Part shown: positions 1 to 10,362 of the stretch, in pieces | How the letters are laid out: each line of letters begins with the position of its first letter | Numbering within the stretch: position 1 is the stretch's first letter | Origin: Bacteroidales bacterium | Lineage (GTDB): Bacteria > Bacteroidota > Bacteroidia > Bacteroidales > P3 | Direction of reading: 5' to 3' | Length of the DNA: 64,000 nucleotides | Assembly (NCBI GenBank): GCA_017483575.1 | Contig: JAFUWF010000007.1 | Location: 25,631 to 89,630 of the forward strand | Program-made: the position numbers and the translations under genes | Notes under the pieces: model-generated | What the model was told of the DNA's origin: nothing | The model's database searches: none | The model's input: the letters and a program-made list of their open reading frames with translations, nothing else

Positions 1-3000
1 TGCTCTTCCAGGCGAAGGGACGGGCGCTGACAGTGTAGTAGTCGTTGTAGTTGGAGAGGTTGACGGTGTTGAGCTCGGAGACATAGTAGGCGTAGCCCTT
101 GCTGAAGTTGGAGAAGATGTTGTTCATGACGTGGATATTCGACACCGTGGCGCCAGAGAAGAAGGAGTAGGAGGCATCGGAGAACTGGGCCGAGGCATAG
201 GGGCCGCAGTAGACACGGACGGTGTTGAAATAGACGTTGATGTAGGAGGAAGAGCTGTCTATCCAGATGCCGGAGGGTTTGGCGGGTGTGAGGCCGGCGG
301 TTCCCGTACCGGAGCAGCTGATCATATTGTTGGCGATGAGGGCTGGGTTGCTGGCGCCACAGTTGATGTTCTCGAGCTGGATGCCGCGCTTGCCACCGTT
401 CTTGTCGTCAATAAGGATGATGTAGTTCCGCTGGATCGAGATGTTTCCGGCAGACTGGGCCAGGTAGAGGCCCGTCAGGCCGCGGCCGGTCACATTGGAG
501 CCATTGATACCGCCACGAATCCTGTTGTTGTTGGCGACGAAGTTGGTGATGCCACGGACGTTGATACCCTGCAACCAGAAGTTCCTGAAGGTGTTGTTGG
601 TGAGGGTGAAGTCCTGATAGTTGGTAAGGGTGCCGGAGGTGCGGAAGGAGTAGTATCCGCTGTCGATGGTGTTGTTGACGAAGGTGAGGTTGGAGACCTC
701 GCCAAGAAGGACCACGGCAGAGGCGTTGACGTTGTTGACGGTACCTTTCACACGGACGGTGAGGCTGTCGATGGTGATGTGGCCACCCTTCTGGAGCACC
801 AGGGCATTGGCGTAGTTGCCGCTGGGCGGGCGGGCCTCGATGCGGAAGCGCGAGAGGGTGACATTGGAGGTGCTGTCGAGCAGGAAGACATAGTTGTCGT
901 TCTGGGTGGGAGCGGCGGTGAGCAGGACGTCGTCGCCGGTGCCATAGAAGGCAATGGTATTGGTGGCCGACGAACCGGGGATGTTGTTCAGCACCACCTG
1001 CTCGGTATAGATGCCGGGGCTGACGTTGAACCGCACCGGGCCTTCGATGCCGACAACGTTGAGGGTATCGATGGCCTCACCGAAGGAGCGATAGTCGCCG
1101 CCGGTGGTGGCGATGGTGTAGGTGCCACTGCAGAAGCTCACCATGAAGGAGCGGGTGATGGTGTCGTTGGAGGAAATGTCGTCGCCATTGGCAGCCACCA
1201 CGACACGGAGGGTGTGGCGACCAGGGTTCATGTGGCGGTTGAAGAGCAGCACATTCTCGGTGGCACCGGAGGCAATGGCGTTGGTGACGACGGTGCTGTC
1301 GACAGCCAGGGTGTCGAAATAATAGTAGAGCGTGGTGCTGGTGGCTTCGGAGGCACCCTGGTTGCGCACATTGACGTAGAAGGAGGTGTTGCTGCAGGAG
1401 TTGTAGTGGATAGTGTCGGTGCCGTTGGGCCAGAGCACAGCCATGTCAACGGAGGGGATGTTGACCATCTGCACGGTGTACGGCGTAATGGCGCTGGCGC
1501 AGCCATAGGTGGTGTTGCTGAAGCGAATGTTCGGGCGGTTGGCATGGCGGCCACCGGCCGTGGTGGGGGTGATAGCATTACTGTTGAACTTGAACAGTAC
1601 TGCATTGGTCTTGGGCGTATAGGCCGACTTGGCACCGGTGGAAACGGCGGTGGCGATGTAGTGCGACACCTCCACAACGATGCTGGACGTGCCGTCCCAA
1701 TAGTAGGGCGAGCTGAACGGATGGGAGACCCATGTGTTGCAGTCAGACTGGCTAATCACGAACGGAGACTGCGAGGAGACCTGAGTGGTGCTCTTCCAGT
1801 CGGAGTTGCCACTGAAGATGGTATCCTGAGTGGTGCCCATGGAGACGGTGTAGTCGTTGAAAGAAACGAAGTTGACGTTGTTGCCGGGGATGGTCATCAA
1901 CTCGAAGGCGACGGAGTTGATGAATCCAGCCTCCAGACCAGCGGCACGGAGCTCGCTGGCAGAGTAGATGTACTGCTGACGGGAATACTTCGTGGCAGGC
2001 TGGTAGGGAGTGGGCGTAGTGTTGTTGCTGGGAATCGAGGTGCCGGTGCCGATGATGCCGGTCTGGGGGACGGTGGCCATATAGCTGACACCGCGGGTGC
2101 CGCCGACATAGAGGATTTCGGAGATGCTGGTGTAGCCAGTGTCCACGGCGTTGCCCTCATAGTCGTACCATACTGGGACGAGACCGCTGACAACGGGGAG
2201 CGTGATGGTGTCGGGGTTGGCATAGGAGACCGTGCGGACGATGGTGGTGTCCGGGGCGGCGGGAGTGTAGAGCGAGAGCACCGAGGCATAGTTGGTGTCG
2301 TTGCTATGGATATTGTCGCCGCTGACGGCATCGGCCCAGACACGGACGGTGATAAGGGAGTCGGTGCTATAGGCGAAGTTGAGCGGAGCGGCGAAGGTGT
2401 AAGTCATCACACCGTTGGCGGCGATAGGCTGGCTGACGTTCTCGGTCACCGTGTCGTTGCCGTCGCTGTAGTTGAGCACCAGGCCGCTGACGGAATTGAT
2501 ACCGTAGTTGTGTACGGTGACGGAGATGTTCTCGTTGCCGAGACCGCAGGCGGTAGCAGGCAGGATGGGGGTGCTGAGGTCGATATCGGCTGCAGGGGGG
2601 GCAATCATTTTCACCTTGTAGCTGGCAAAGTAGCCCTCGCAGCCGTTGTCCGTGTAGCGGATCCAGGTCGGCCTGATGGTATTGATGAACATGGGATTGG
2701 CGGCAGAGGCGATCTGCCAGTCGGAGGCATTGCCGTTGAAGGCATTTCTGATGATACCGGCAGCGGTATTGCTGGAAGCGAGGTTCACACCGGTGCCGTT
2801 CCAGACATAGGAAGGAACGCCGATATTGGCCCAGGTGATGGCCTGCGTGGAGGCATCGCCGATGGCATTCAGGGCCACAGCATCCTCGATGACGCCGCCA
2901 CGGCGGTAGACAAAGGCAATCTTGGAGGTGTAGGAGACCGTGGTGGACGACAAGGGGGTACCGGTGTGGATGGTCAGGGCGGGGTTGGCGGAGTTGCCCG

Positions 3001-6000
3001 TGGCGCACTGCACCACCAGCGACTGGCCGGGTTCGATGAAGACGCTGTCGGTGAAGACGAAGACTTTGTTGTTGAGGGTCTGGGTGGGCGAGATGGTCTG
3101 GATGGTGTCGCCGAAGAGGTTGGCGCGGGCATCGCCGACATTGGTCAGCTGGATGGCGGTCTTGCGACCGCTATTGACCCAGTAGGGCATCGAGGGCGTG
3201 AGACCCACGGCGTTGTTGGCATGGTTGAATTCGACCTGCGTGATGCGCACGATGGGTTTGGCACGGCGCTGGCGGAAGTAGAAGGTGCTGTCCATGCGGA
3301 GGGTATCCGTGGTCAACGTGGGGCCGACGTGGAAGGGTGCTGCATCGGTGGTGTCACGGAACCAATAGAGCTCCGACTTGCGCTGCGGGGCCGATGTGCT
3401 GCCGTAGACGGCCCAGCTGTTCACGCCGCTGGTCGGCGTGATGGTGGCACGGGTGGCGTAGGCGATGCTGGTGCTGTCGTTGTTGGGCTTGGCCGGGCGG
3501 TATTTGCTCACCACCTGGAAGTCGTTGGTGTCGTTGGTCTGGTTGGGGTCGCTGGCAAAGACGGTCCAGACCTTGATGTTGTAGGTGCGGTCGCTGGTGG
3601 CGTAGGACGGCAGGGCGAGCATGGCACCGGTGGCAATGGTGACGGTATCCTCGGCGGGAACGGTGCCCGTCACGTTCACCGTCTGGATGGTGGCATTGTC
3701 GACTTTGTATTTCAACTGCAGGCCAGTGCCCGTGTAGGCGTTGACACCGCTGTTGCGCAGGCGAACCTTCAGTTCCACGCTCGAGGGCATGTAGCAGGTC
3801 TCGTCGACGGGGCTGATCAGGGCTTCGGGCTCGAAGTCGTAGGCCAGCGAGACAAACTCGAAGGCGCCGGGGCAGGTGGCAGTGGTGCTGCGCACGCTGT
3901 CGAACATGTCGGTCGTCACGTTGGCAATGGGGATACCCACACCCTTCACCAGACGGTTGAAGGTGCGGAGGTCGACCAGCGAGCCATTGAGGAAGTTGGG
4001 ATTGGTGACAATGGAGTTGGTATCGGCAGGCTCGTTCATCACCCAGGCGTCGAGGTCCATGCAGCCGGCGCCGGAACGGCGGTTCAGGATGGAGCCCAGC
4101 GAGTAGTACACATTGTGGCCAACGGTGTTGGTGGCATAGCTGCCGGGAGCATAGTTGAGAGCATAGTTGTTATTGTCGAGCGAGACGACAACGTTATTGA
4201 CAAACTGGCTGTTCTGGAGCGTACCGCCACCGAAGCTCACAGCGGCAATGTTGTTGCGCGAGGTGGCGGTCATCTTCACCGAATTGTACACCACATCGGT
4301 GTAGTTGGCGGTGATGACGTTGAAGGGCGTACGCATGAGGTTGGCCGTGCCGTCATCGTTGCAGACAATCATATTGTTGGCCACCAGCACGTGATGGGCC
4401 GCGTTGCCGCTGACGCTATTCAGGGCAATGCCACCACCGCCATGCGAGGTGTAGATTTTGTTGCACGTGACTCGCGTCGTGCCGTTGCACTCGTTCAGCA
4501 GCAACACACCCATCGAGTTGCTCAGCACATCGTACATCTCGTTGCGATAGACATTGAGGTTCGTCTGGTTGCTGGCGTTGACGGCATAGTCGTACTGGTT
4601 GCGGAACGTGCTGTTCATTACGGAGTTGCTGGACGAACGGATGTCGGAAGCCTGACCTTTGACATCCACGCCCGTCTTGCCACCCACGAAGGTGCAGCCG
4701 TCGACAATCAGGCCGTTGGCATAGCCGGAATTGATCAACGCGTTGATACGCATGCTAGCCGCGGGGTTGGCAAGGCTGTCGATGAACGAGCAACCCTCGA
4801 AGTGACAGTTCGCGCTGTTCAGGCCCATGGTGACCATATCGGTCAGCGGCATGGCATAGCGCACGAAGTTGATGTTGCGGAACCTGACGTTGGCGGCATC
4901 CACGAGGTTGACAAGCGAAGTGGAGATTGGCAGGTAGGCACCGTTTTCATCCTCATAACGGTTGTTGGCCTCGGAGGAGAAGACCGTCACACGGCCGTTG
5001 CCTTCGGGCTCGAACACCACATAGGCGTTGGCATTGGCACCCGTGAAGGCAGGCACGGTGAAGGGGTTGTAGCTACCGGGGGCCAGCTTCACCACCAGGC
5101 TGTCGCCAATGCCGCAGCGGCTCAGGGCGAAGAGGAACTCCTCGATGGTGTTGAAGTCGGGCGTTGCACCGCCCACGTGGCGCACACCACTCATGGCACC
5201 GTCGCAGACGATGAACTGCGAGAAGGAGGTGTCGTTGTAGGGCTCGTGGTCGCGCATCAGTTGGCTACCGCTGATGGTCAGCGTGTCCTCCACCCATACC
5301 TTCAGGGTGTGGAAGCCGGCGGGGATGACGATGTTGTTGGAGATGGTGACATTCTGGTCGGCACCACCGGCCAGGTTGCCGCTCCAGTCATAGTGTCCGA
5401 AGATGGTGTCGTCGATATTGTAGCTGATACGAACGGCGTTCACAGGCAGGGCGCCGAAGTTCTTCAGCTTCACCGTCAGGCTGCCGGGGCGCTGCGTCAT
5501 GGGGGTCTCGTAGCTGGGCGACACCAGCTCGCTGATACCAAGGTCGTAGAGCAGCGGCAGGTTGGCCCGCTGCGTCATCACCAGGGCCGGGCGACGGTTG
5601 ACGCAGTTGTCGCCATAATCAAGGTTCGTCGTATTGAAAGCGTCGATACCCATCGAAGCCTCCGTACCGTAGTACTTGTAGATACTCTTCTTGCTATTGG
5701 GAGCGCTGATCATCCTGATGGACGTTGCGCTGCTGAGGTCATCGTCATCGTCATAGACCAGCTGCATCACGAGGTCCTTACCGGCGTAGTAGAAGGTGTC
5801 CTGGAAGCGGATTGTCTGCTCGCCGCCGGCATTGGACTGGCCAATGGTGAAGGCCGAATCGTACACTATGTGCATGTACGACGAGGTGTAGTAGTAGTAG
5901 TCAGCAACGCTTGTGTCCACCTGATAATTGGTAGGCACGTTCTTCATCCTGATTTGCATACGCTGACGCGTCACGGTGGGGGTATAAGCCGCAAAGGTCA

Positions 6001-7147
6001 TCTTCATGGCCGTCATCTGGCCGGGACCATAGCCCGCACTCGCCAGCAACGCCGAGTCGAAGACCCACTCGCTACGGCCGTCGGCATTGGAACCAAAGGG
6101 GAAGAGGTTGTGGCTGTAGGCACCCGTGAACTGCTCCGTCGCCAAACCAGGCTGTGCCACACCTCGAATGCAGCGGTACTCGTACCACGAGTTCTCCGTC
6201 GTCGGCGAAGTCACACGGTTGGCGTTGCTCGTGGCATCGCGGGCCACACAGTAGAAATACATGGTTGTATCGTACCCGTAGAAAGGTATGTGGGCCGAAT
6301 AGAGGTTGGTATCGCTGGTCATCTGCGTCATCGGCAAACGGATGGGCGCAGGATCGCTGCCAACGCGGTAGAACAGATACACGGAGTCGTGATTGATACC
6401 GGACGAAATGGTGGTCTTGGGTTCAATAACGATTTCCGCGCCACGGCTGCTGGGATGGTAGATGCCATCGGGATACTTGACCATCTTGATGGTGGGCTTC
6501 ACCATAGGGCTGGGACTCGCCGAAATCTTCAGGTTGTCGATGAGCCACTTGCCGGGGGTGGTGTTCGCACGGGTGCAAGGTCTCATGGTGAACTTGATCA
6601 TCAGCCTTCTCTCGTTCGGAGCCACATTGTTGAAGGCAGCGTTGATGTCGAAACGCTCACTCTTCCACATGTCGTTGGACAAGGTATTGGTACGCCATTC
6701 GTCACCGTACGATTCGTTCGAGAAAGCACTCACGGTACGGAAACTATTCGAACCTCCGTTGGTCATGTTATAGTTCGACGACGTCAACTGGTGCCATGTG
6801 GACTCGTTCGTACGTTTCCAATACAGACGGCACATGTAGAAGTCCGGGTTCTCGTTAGGAGTCACCGTACAGATGTGGTCAAACTCCAAGCTGATGTAGC
6901 GCAACGCTGTGTTCTGCGTGAAATCCAGCTCGTTGAGTTCCAGCGTGATTTCGGCATCGGTCACCTGGTTCAGCTGCAACGCTCCGTTGCCACTCGCGTG
7001 GTACTGGTTGGTGATGCTGTACGATCCGGTGTAAGCAGACGCCTCACCAGTCTCGAAGCCTAGATAAAGCATTTCCGTTATCTGCGCCTGCGATACTAGG
7101 CCGCAAAACAGAAAAATGACACTCGGTAGTAAAAATCTGAGTTTCAT
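1..7147 (-). CDS. Giant secreted beta-helix / CARDB-like surface protein, 3' end outside the window
   Basis: At least 2382 codons on the minus strand are open from the ATG at 7147 to the window edge, so the C-terminus is missing. Residues 1-22 form a signal peptide ending in SQAQ. Residues about 23-200 resemble a choice-of-anchor (jelly-roll) domain. Two stretches rich in short N/S/T/G-turn repeats, about 655-1015 and about 2015 to the edge, read as right-handed parallel beta-helices. Each begins with a phrase of the type GG..F.T..E. The stretches between them repeat CARDB/Ig-like modules with the phrase NDT. Secretion by Sec is supported by the signal. Type IX secretion is inferred, because a C-terminal sorting domain would lie outside the window. 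The function is unknown; an adhesin or glycan-binding surface protein is plausible. A -7 promoter element lies at 7236-7244. Confidence 0.85.
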   Translation of the reverse strand, partial: MKLRFLLPSVIFLFCGLVSQAQITEMLYLGFETGEASAYTGSYSITNQYHASGNGALQLNQVTDAEITLELNELDFTQNTALRYISLEFDHICTVTPNENPDFYMCRLYWKRTNESTWHQLTSSNYNMTNGGSNSFRTVSAFSNESYGDEWRTNTLSNDMWKSERFDINAAFNNVAPNERRLMIKFTMRPCTRANTTPGKWLIDNLKISASPSPMVKPTIKMVKYPDGIYHPSSRGAEIVIEPKTTISSGINHDSVYLFYRVGSDPAPIRLPMTQMTSDTNLYSAHIPFYGYDTTMYFYCVARDATSNANRVTSPTTENSWYEYRCIRGVAQPGLATEQFTGAYSHNLFPFGSNADGRSEWVFDSALLASAGYGPGQMTAMKMTFAAYTPTVTRQRMQIRMKNVPTNYQVDTSVADYYYYTSSYMHIVYDSAFTIGQSNAGGEQTIRFQDTFYYAGKDLVMQLVYDDDDDLSSATSIRMISAPNSKKSIYKYYGTEASMGIDAFNTTNLDYGDNCVNRRPALVMTQRANLPLLYDLGISELVSPSYETPMTQRPGSLTVKLKNFGALPVNAVRISYNIDDTIFGHYDWSGNLAGGADQNVTISNNIVIPAGFHTLKVWVEDTLTISGSQLMRDHEPYNDTSFSQFIVCDGAMSGVRHVGGATPDFNTIEEFLFALSRCGIGDSLVVKLAPGSYNPFTVPAFTGANANAYVVFEPEGNGRVTVFSSEANNRYEDENGAYLPISTSLVNLVDAANVRFRNINFVRYAMPLTDMVTMGLNSANCHFEGCSFIDSLANPAASMRINALINSGYANGLIVDGCTFVGGKTGVDVKGQASDIRSSSNSVMNSTFRNQYDYAVNASNQTNLNVYRNEMYDVLSNSMGVLLLNECNGTTRVTCNKIYTSHGGGGIALNSVSGNAAHHVLVANNMIVCNDDGTANLMRTPFNVITANYTDVVYNSVKMTATSRNNIAAVSFGGGTLQNSQFVNNVVVSLDNNNYALNYAPGSYATNTVGHNVYYSLGSILNRRSGAGCMDLDAWVMNEPADTNSIVTNPNFLNGSLVDLRTFNRLVKGVGIPIANVTTDMFDSVRSTTATCPGAFEFVSLAYDFEPEALISPVDETCYMPSSVELKVRLRNSGVNAYTGTGLQLKYKVDNATIQTVNVTGTVPAEDTVTIATGAMLALPSYATSDRTYNIKVWTVFASDPNQTNDTNDFQVVSKYRPAKPNNDSTSIAYATRATITPTSGVNSWAVYGSTSAPQRKSELYWFRDTTDAAPFHVGPTLTTDTLRMDSTFYFRQRRAKPIVRITQVEFNHANNAVGLTPSMPYWVNSGRKTAIQLTNVGDARANLFGDTIQTISPTQTLNNKVFVFTDSVFIEPGQSLVVQCATGNSANPALTIHTGTPLSSTTVSYTSKIAFVYRRGGVIEDAVALNAIGDASTQAITWANIGVPSYVWNGTGVNLASSNTAAGIIRNAFNGNASDWQIASAANPMFINTIRPTWIRYTDNGCEGYFASYKVKMIAPPAADIDLSTPILPATACGLGNENISVTVHNYGINSVSGLVLNYSDGNDTVTENVSQPIAANGVMTYTFAAPLNFAYSTDSLITVRVWADAVSGDNIHSNDTNYASVLSLYTPAAPDTTIVRTVSYANPDTITLPVVSGLVPVWYDYEGNAVDTGYTSISEILYVGGTRGVSYMATVPQTGIIGTGTSIPSNNTTPTPYQPATKYSRQQYIYSASELRAAGLEAGFINSVAFELMTIPGNNVNFVSFNDYTVSMGTTQDTIFSGNSDWKSTTQVSSQSPFVISQSDCNTWVSHPFSSPYYWDGTSSIVVEVSHYIATAVSTGAKSAYTPKTNAVLFKFNSNAITPTTAGGRHANRPNIRFSNTTYGCASAITPYTVQMVNIPSVDMAVLWPNGTDTIHYNSCSNTSFYVNVRNQGASEATSTTLYYYFDTLAVDSTVVTNAIASGATENVLLFNRHMNPGRHTLRVVVAANGDDISSNDTITRSFMVSFCSGTYTIATTGGDYRSFGEAIDTLNVVGIEGPVRFNVSPGIYTEQVVLNNIPGSSATNTIAFYGTGDDVLLTAAPTQNDNYVFLLDSTSNVTLSRFRIEARPPSGNYANALVLQKGGHITIDSLTVRVKGTVNNVNASAVVLLGEVSNLTFVNNTIDSGYYSFRTSGTLTNYQDFTLTNNTFRNFWLQGINVRGITNFVANNNRIRGGINGSNVTGRGLTGLYLAQSAGNISIQRNYIILIDDKNGGKRGIQLENINCGASNPALIANNMISCSGTGTAGLTPAKPSGIWIDSSSSYINVYFNTVRVYCGPYASAQFSDASYSFFSGATVSNIHVMNNIFSNFSKGYAYYVSELNTVNLSNYNDYYTVSARPFAWKS

Positions 7148-7235
7148 AATTTATTATTTTATTATTTTATTCTTCAACTAGTTACACGTTCATATACTCC
7201 GTACCCAACCCATTTTGGATGGGTAGAATTCAACC

Positions 7236-7244
7236 GCAAATATA
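7236..7244 (-). promoter_or_regulatory. Promoter -7 element of the giant surface protein gene
   Basis: On the minus strand this reads TATATTTGC, matching the Bacteroidota -7 consensus TAnnTTTG. It lies about 90 nt upstream of the ATG at 7147, leaving an AT-rich leader. Confidence 0.7.
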
Positions 7245-7299
7245 CGCATTTTTTTTTTACATGCGCGAAAATATTTTATTAAAAAAATAAAATTTGTAT

Positions 7300-7466
7300 C
7301 CAAACCCCACCAAACTAGTGTTTTTTTCGACCGTTTCCATACACTTCCCAAACAGTTCCCATATGGTATTCATATATCACATATAAGAAGTATATAAGAT
7401 GTATATGTGATATATATGAGAAGTATATAAGAAGGGTCGAATTTGGTACCTATTTGACCCCTCTTT
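7300..7466 (-). repeat. 11-bp-unit inverted-repeat element, copy A (diverged)
   Basis: On the minus strand it starts near the downstream end of the rlmB-like gene with CCAAATTCGACCC and runs through 11-bp AT-rich units such as CTTCTTATATA, CTTCTCATATA and CATCTTATATA. It ends with AACGGTCGAA followed by ACAC..GTTTGG. Both ends match copies C and D, but the internal units have drifted. It lies upstream of the promoter at 7236, between two minus-strand genes. Confidence 0.75.
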
Positions 7467-7541
7467 TTTACCTCCCCGTGAGGTGGAAAAAATCTCCCCG
7501 TTGTTGCGAAATGGGACGTTGTGTGTCCGGACAGTGGAAAA

Positions 7542-7578
7542 AGAGACACGGCATGCCGTGTCTCTACAGTTTTTTTTC
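7542..7578. terminator. Bidirectional terminator after the rlmB-like gene
   Basis: A perfect 24-bp palindrome (7542-7565, arms AGAGACACGGCA/TGCCGTGTCTCT) is followed by a T-run on both strands. It lies 26 bp beyond the rlmB stop codon and should end that minus-strand transcript. Confidence 0.8.
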
Positions 7579-7590
7579 CGTATAGTGTTA

Positions 7591-8409
7591 TTATTCAACG
7601 TGCTGCCGTTGTTCGAGGGCCTCGTACATGAAGACGCCGGCGGCGACGCTGACGTTGAGCGAGGCCACCTCGCCCATGATAGGCAGTTTAGCACGCACAT
7701 CGCTCATTTTCAACAGTTCGGGGCTGATGCCAGTCTCCTCGTTGCCGAGAATGAGGAGGGTGGGCTGGCGGAAGTCTACGCGGCGGTAGTGCACAGCGCC
7801 CTTCTCGGTGGCGGCAACCACCTGGTAGCCATACTGTTTGGCCAGGTTGATGACGGTTTTCATGTTCTGCTCACGGCAGACGGGGAGGCGCAGCAGGGCG
7901 CCGCTGGAGGTCTTGATGGCGTCCTCGTTCATGGCCGCAGAGCCACGGTCGGGCACGATGAGGGCGCTGACGCCCGTGCACTCGGCCGTGCGGGCTATGG
8001 CACCCATGTTGCGCACGTCGGTGATGTGGTCCAACAGGAGGAGGAGTGGCTGAGTGGCTGAGTCGCTGAGGGGCTGCGTGGACTCAAGTACATCCACCAG
8101 GTTGTGGTACTTCACGTTGCCGATGGTGGCCACGACGCCTTGGTGGTTGCCGGTGGTCATCTTGCCCAGCTTCTCCACGGGGACGTACTGGAAGGGGATG
8201 TCATGCTCCTTCATCTTGGCTCTCAGCTCGTTGAGGAGCGATGAGTTGAGGCCGTTCTGGATGAGGATGCGCTCTATCTGCTGGCCGCTGGCGATGGCCT
8301 CGATGACGGGGCGGAGACCATAGACCAGCTGTCCTTCTTTGTGGCCTTGCGACACCACGACTTTGTGACTTTGCGACTTTACGACTTTAACATTCTGTGT
8401 TTTTTCCAT
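7591..8409 (-). CDS. rlmB: 23S rRNA (guanosine-2'-O-)-methyltransferase RlmB-like, SpoU/TrmH family
   Basis: The 272-aa protein has the substrate-binding N-domain ([12 protein letters not shown]) and the three SpoU motifs of the alpha/beta-knot methylases: NMGAIART (about 135), [12 protein letters not shown] (about 218) and the C-terminal knot with [16 protein letters not shown] (about 250). It is predicted to transfer a methyl group from SAM to a ribose 2'-OH in rRNA; the exact nucleotide cannot be told from sequence. Two tandem 8-bp arrays are embedded in frame: one forms the first ~25 residues ([17 protein letters not shown]) and one the linker [12 protein letters not shown] just before the catalytic domain. 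The start overlaps the 3' end of the upstream lolD-like gene by 23 bp, so the two are probably co-transcribed. Confidence 0.85.
   Translation of the reverse strand: MEKTQNVKVVKSQSHKVVVSQGHKEGQLVYGLRPVIEAIASGQQIERILIQNGLNSSLLNELRAKMKEHDIPFQYVPVEKLGKMTTGNHQGVVATIGNVKYHNLVDVLESTQPLSDSATQPLLLLLDHITDVRNMGAIARTAECTGVSALIVPDRGSAAMNEDAIKTSSGALLRLPVCREQNMKTVINLAKQYGYQVVAATEKGAVHYRRVDFRQPTLLILGNEETGISPELLKMSDVRAKLPIMGEVASLNVSVAAGVFMYEALEQRQHVE
8044..8083 (-). repeat. In-frame 8-bp tandem array inside the rlmB-like gene
   Basis: There are five consecutive 8-bp units (plus strand GAGTGGCT, GAGTGGCT, GAGTCGCT, GAGGGGCT, GCGTGGAC). They encode the low-complexity linker before the SpoU domain. Confidence 0.8.
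8337..8392 (-). repeat. 8-bp tandem array at the start of the rlmB-like gene
   Basis: There are seven 8-bp units on the plus strand (CTTTGTGG, CCTTGCGA, CACCACGA, CTTTGTGA, CTTTGCGA, CTTTACGA, CTTTAACA). The array covers the lolD-like stop codon (8387-8389) and the N-terminal extension of the rlmB-like protein. Confidence 0.8.
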
Positions 8410-9043
8410 CGATGATTGTTATTTTTCGGTCGGCCATGGCGGCCAGTTCTTCGTTGTGGGTGACGATGATGAAGGTCTGGTTCAGCTGCTCGCGCAGGCG
8501 AAAGAAGAGCTCGTGGAGCTCGCGGGCGTGCTGCGAGTCGAGGTTGCCGCTGGGCTCGTCGGCCAACACGGCCATGGGGTTGTTCATCAAGGCGCGGGCC
8601 ACTGCAACACGCTGTTGCTCACCGCCGCTCATAGCCTGCGGCTTGTGCGATGCACGGTTGTCCACCTTCATGAGCGAGAGCAATTCCATGCCCCTCGCCT
8701 GCGCCTCACGCATGGGGGTGCCGTGGATGAGGGCCGGGATGCAGACGTTCTCCAAAGCGGTGAACTCCGGCAGCAGATGGTGGGCCTGGAAGACGAAGCC
8801 TATGTGCTCGTTGCGGAAGTGCGCCAAGTCCTTCTCTTTCAGGTTTGACACCTCAGTATCGCCGTAGCGGAGCGTGCCGCTGTCGGGGCTGTCCAAGGTG
8901 CCGAGGATTTGCAACAACGTCGTCTTGCCGGCCCCGGAGGGGCCTACAATGCTGACCACCTCGCCCCGGTCGATAGTGAGGCTCACGTCCTTCAGCACAT
9001 GCAACGTGCCGTAGCTCTTGTTGATATTGACTGCTTCGATCAT
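8387..9043 (-). CDS. lolD: ABC transporter ATP-binding protein, LolD-like
   Basis: The 218-aa ATPase has Walker [10 protein letters not shown] (34-42), signature MSGGEQQR (138-145) and Walker [14 protein letters not shown] (157-169), followed by the switch His in THNEE. This is the LolD/MacB class that powers lipoprotein release or other membrane extraction. No FtsX/LolCE permease is adjacent, so the substrate is uncertain. The gene starts within the stop region of hutI (ATGA overlap at 9040-9043) and overlaps the rlmB-like gene, giving an apparent hutI-lolD-rlmB transcription unit. Confidence 0.8.
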   Translation of the reverse strand: MIEAVNINKSYGTLHVLKDVSLTIDRGEVVSIVGPSGAGKTTLLQILGTLDSPDSGTLRYGDTEVSNLKEKDLAHFRNEHIGFVFQAHHLLPEFTALENVCIPALIHGTPMREAQARGMELLSLMKVDNRASHKPQAMSGGEQQRVAVARALMNNPMAVLADEPSGNLDSQHARELHELFFRLREQLNQTFIIVTHNEELAAMADRKITIIDGKNTEC

Positions 9044-10275
9044 ACCTCCACGCCGTTGAGGAAGACGCGGTCCACTTTGTTCTCGCCGTAGCTGTAGGGC
9101 ATGTACTCGTAGCTGGCTATGGGCTTGGTGATGTAGAAGTTGGCCCGTTTACCGACGGCAATGGAGCCCAGCTCGTGGCTGACACCCATGGCGTAGGCGG
9201 TGTTGAGGGTGGTGGCGTTGAGGGCCTCCTCGGGGGTGAGGCGGTAGCGGATGCAGGCCATCGAGAGGATGAGCTGCATGTTGCACGAGGGCGAGGTGCC
9301 GGGGTTGTAGTCCGAGGCCATGGCCACGGGCAGACCGGCCTCAATCATCCGGCGGGCCGGCGAGAGGGGCAGGTTGAGGAAGAAGGCACAGCCGGGGAGG
9401 ATGGTGGGCATGGTGTCGGTGCCCTTCAGGCACTCGATTTCGGCATCGCCCATCTGCTCCAGGTGGTCGACGGAGATGGCATTGTATTTCACGCCCACCT
9501 GCACGCCGCCGGATATAGCCATCTCGTTGGCGTGGATTTTGGGGCGCATGCCGTGCTTGATGCCGGCCTCGAGGATGCGGGCGGTGTCCTCGACGGTGAA
9601 GAAGCCCTGGTCGCAGAAAACATCGATGAAGTCGGCCAGGCCCTCGTCCGCCACGTGCGGTATCATTTCGTTGATGACGAGGTCCACATAGTCCTCCTGG
9701 TGGCCGCGGTATTCCATGGGGATGCCGTGGGCACCAAGGAAGTTGGACTTGATGGTCAGGGGGGAGTTTTCTTTCAAGCGACGGATGACGCGGAGGAGCT
9801 TGAGCTCGCTCTCGGTGGTGAGGCCGTAGCCGCTCTTGATTTCGATGGCGCCGGTGCCGAGGCGCATGGCCTCCTCGAGGCGTTGCTGGCCCATGTCGTA
9901 GAGCTCGTCCTCGGAGGCCGCAGCGGTGGCTTTGGCGGAGTTGAGGATGCCGCCACCGCGCTTGGCAATCTCCTCATAGCTGAGGCCACGGATCTTGTCC
10001 ACAAACTCATGCTCGCGCGAGTTGGCATAGACGAGGTGCGTGTGCGAGTCGCAGAAGGTGGGGAAGACCATGCGGCCCGTGGCGTCGAATTCGCGGTCGG
10101 CGGTGCCGTTCCACTCACTCATTTTGCCAAAAGCCTTTATCTTGCCGTCCTCAACCAAGAGGTAGGCATCCTTGACGGTCTCCATCTGCGCCATCTCCTT
10201 GCCCATGGCGCGCAGCTTCTGCTGGCCGGTCTCCACCTGCACCAGTTCCTTGATATTCTTGATAAGTATCTGCAT
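9040..10275 (-). CDS. hutI: Imidazolonepropionase (histidine degradation)
   Basis: The 411-aa amidohydrolase hydrolyses 4-imidazolone-5-propionate to N-formimino-L-glutamate, the third step of histidine catabolism. The metal-binding DSHTH (His78 and His80), the later HANEMA and DHLEQM segments and the [14 protein letters not shown] signature are all typical of HutI. The ATG at 10275 is preferred because it yields the usual N-terminus ([13 protein letters not shown]); an in-frame ATG at 10314 would add 13 unrelated residues. No other hut gene lies in the window, so the pathway is encoded elsewhere. The gene overlaps the downstream ATPase gene by 4 bp. Confidence 0.9.
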   Translation of the reverse strand: MQILIKNIKELVQVETGQQKLRAMGKEMAQMETVKDAYLLVEDGKIKAFGKMSEWNGTADREFDATGRMVFPTFCDSHTHLVYANSREHEFVDKIRGLSYEEIAKRGGGILNSAKATAAASEDELYDMGQQRLEEAMRLGTGAIEIKSGYGLTTESELKLLRVIRRLKENSPLTIKSNFLGAHGIPMEYRGHQEDYVDLVINEMIPHVADEGLADFIDVFCDQGFFTVEDTARILEAGIKHGMRPKIHANEMAISGGVQVGVKYNAISVDHLEQMGDAEIECLKGTDTMPTILPGCAFFLNLPLSPARRMIEAGLPVAMASDYNPGTSPSCNMQLILSMACIRYRLTPEEALNATTLNTAYAMGVSHELGSIAVGKRANFYITKPIASYEYMPYSYGENKVDRVFLNGVEV

Positions 10276-10362
10276 AATTCTATATCTTATTTCGTTGTTG
10301 GTCGTTTTAATCAATCAACAGATTTTCTTTTACATAATAAGCCTTAACCATATTCTCTGTAA

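Noticed and set aside
131-7063. A 2310-codon open frame on the plus strand
   Set aside because: It lies wholly antisense to the secreted beta-helix protein, has no domain or signal peptide, and reads as Gly/Val/Asp/Glu/His-rich filler. The minus-strand frame has a signal peptide, promoter and domain structure.
7361-7440. Possible CRISPR array or origin iterons in the AT-rich repeats
   Set aside because: The 11-bp units are contiguous, without spacers, and arranged as inverted arms. There are no cas genes, and the same element recurs at three other gene junctions.
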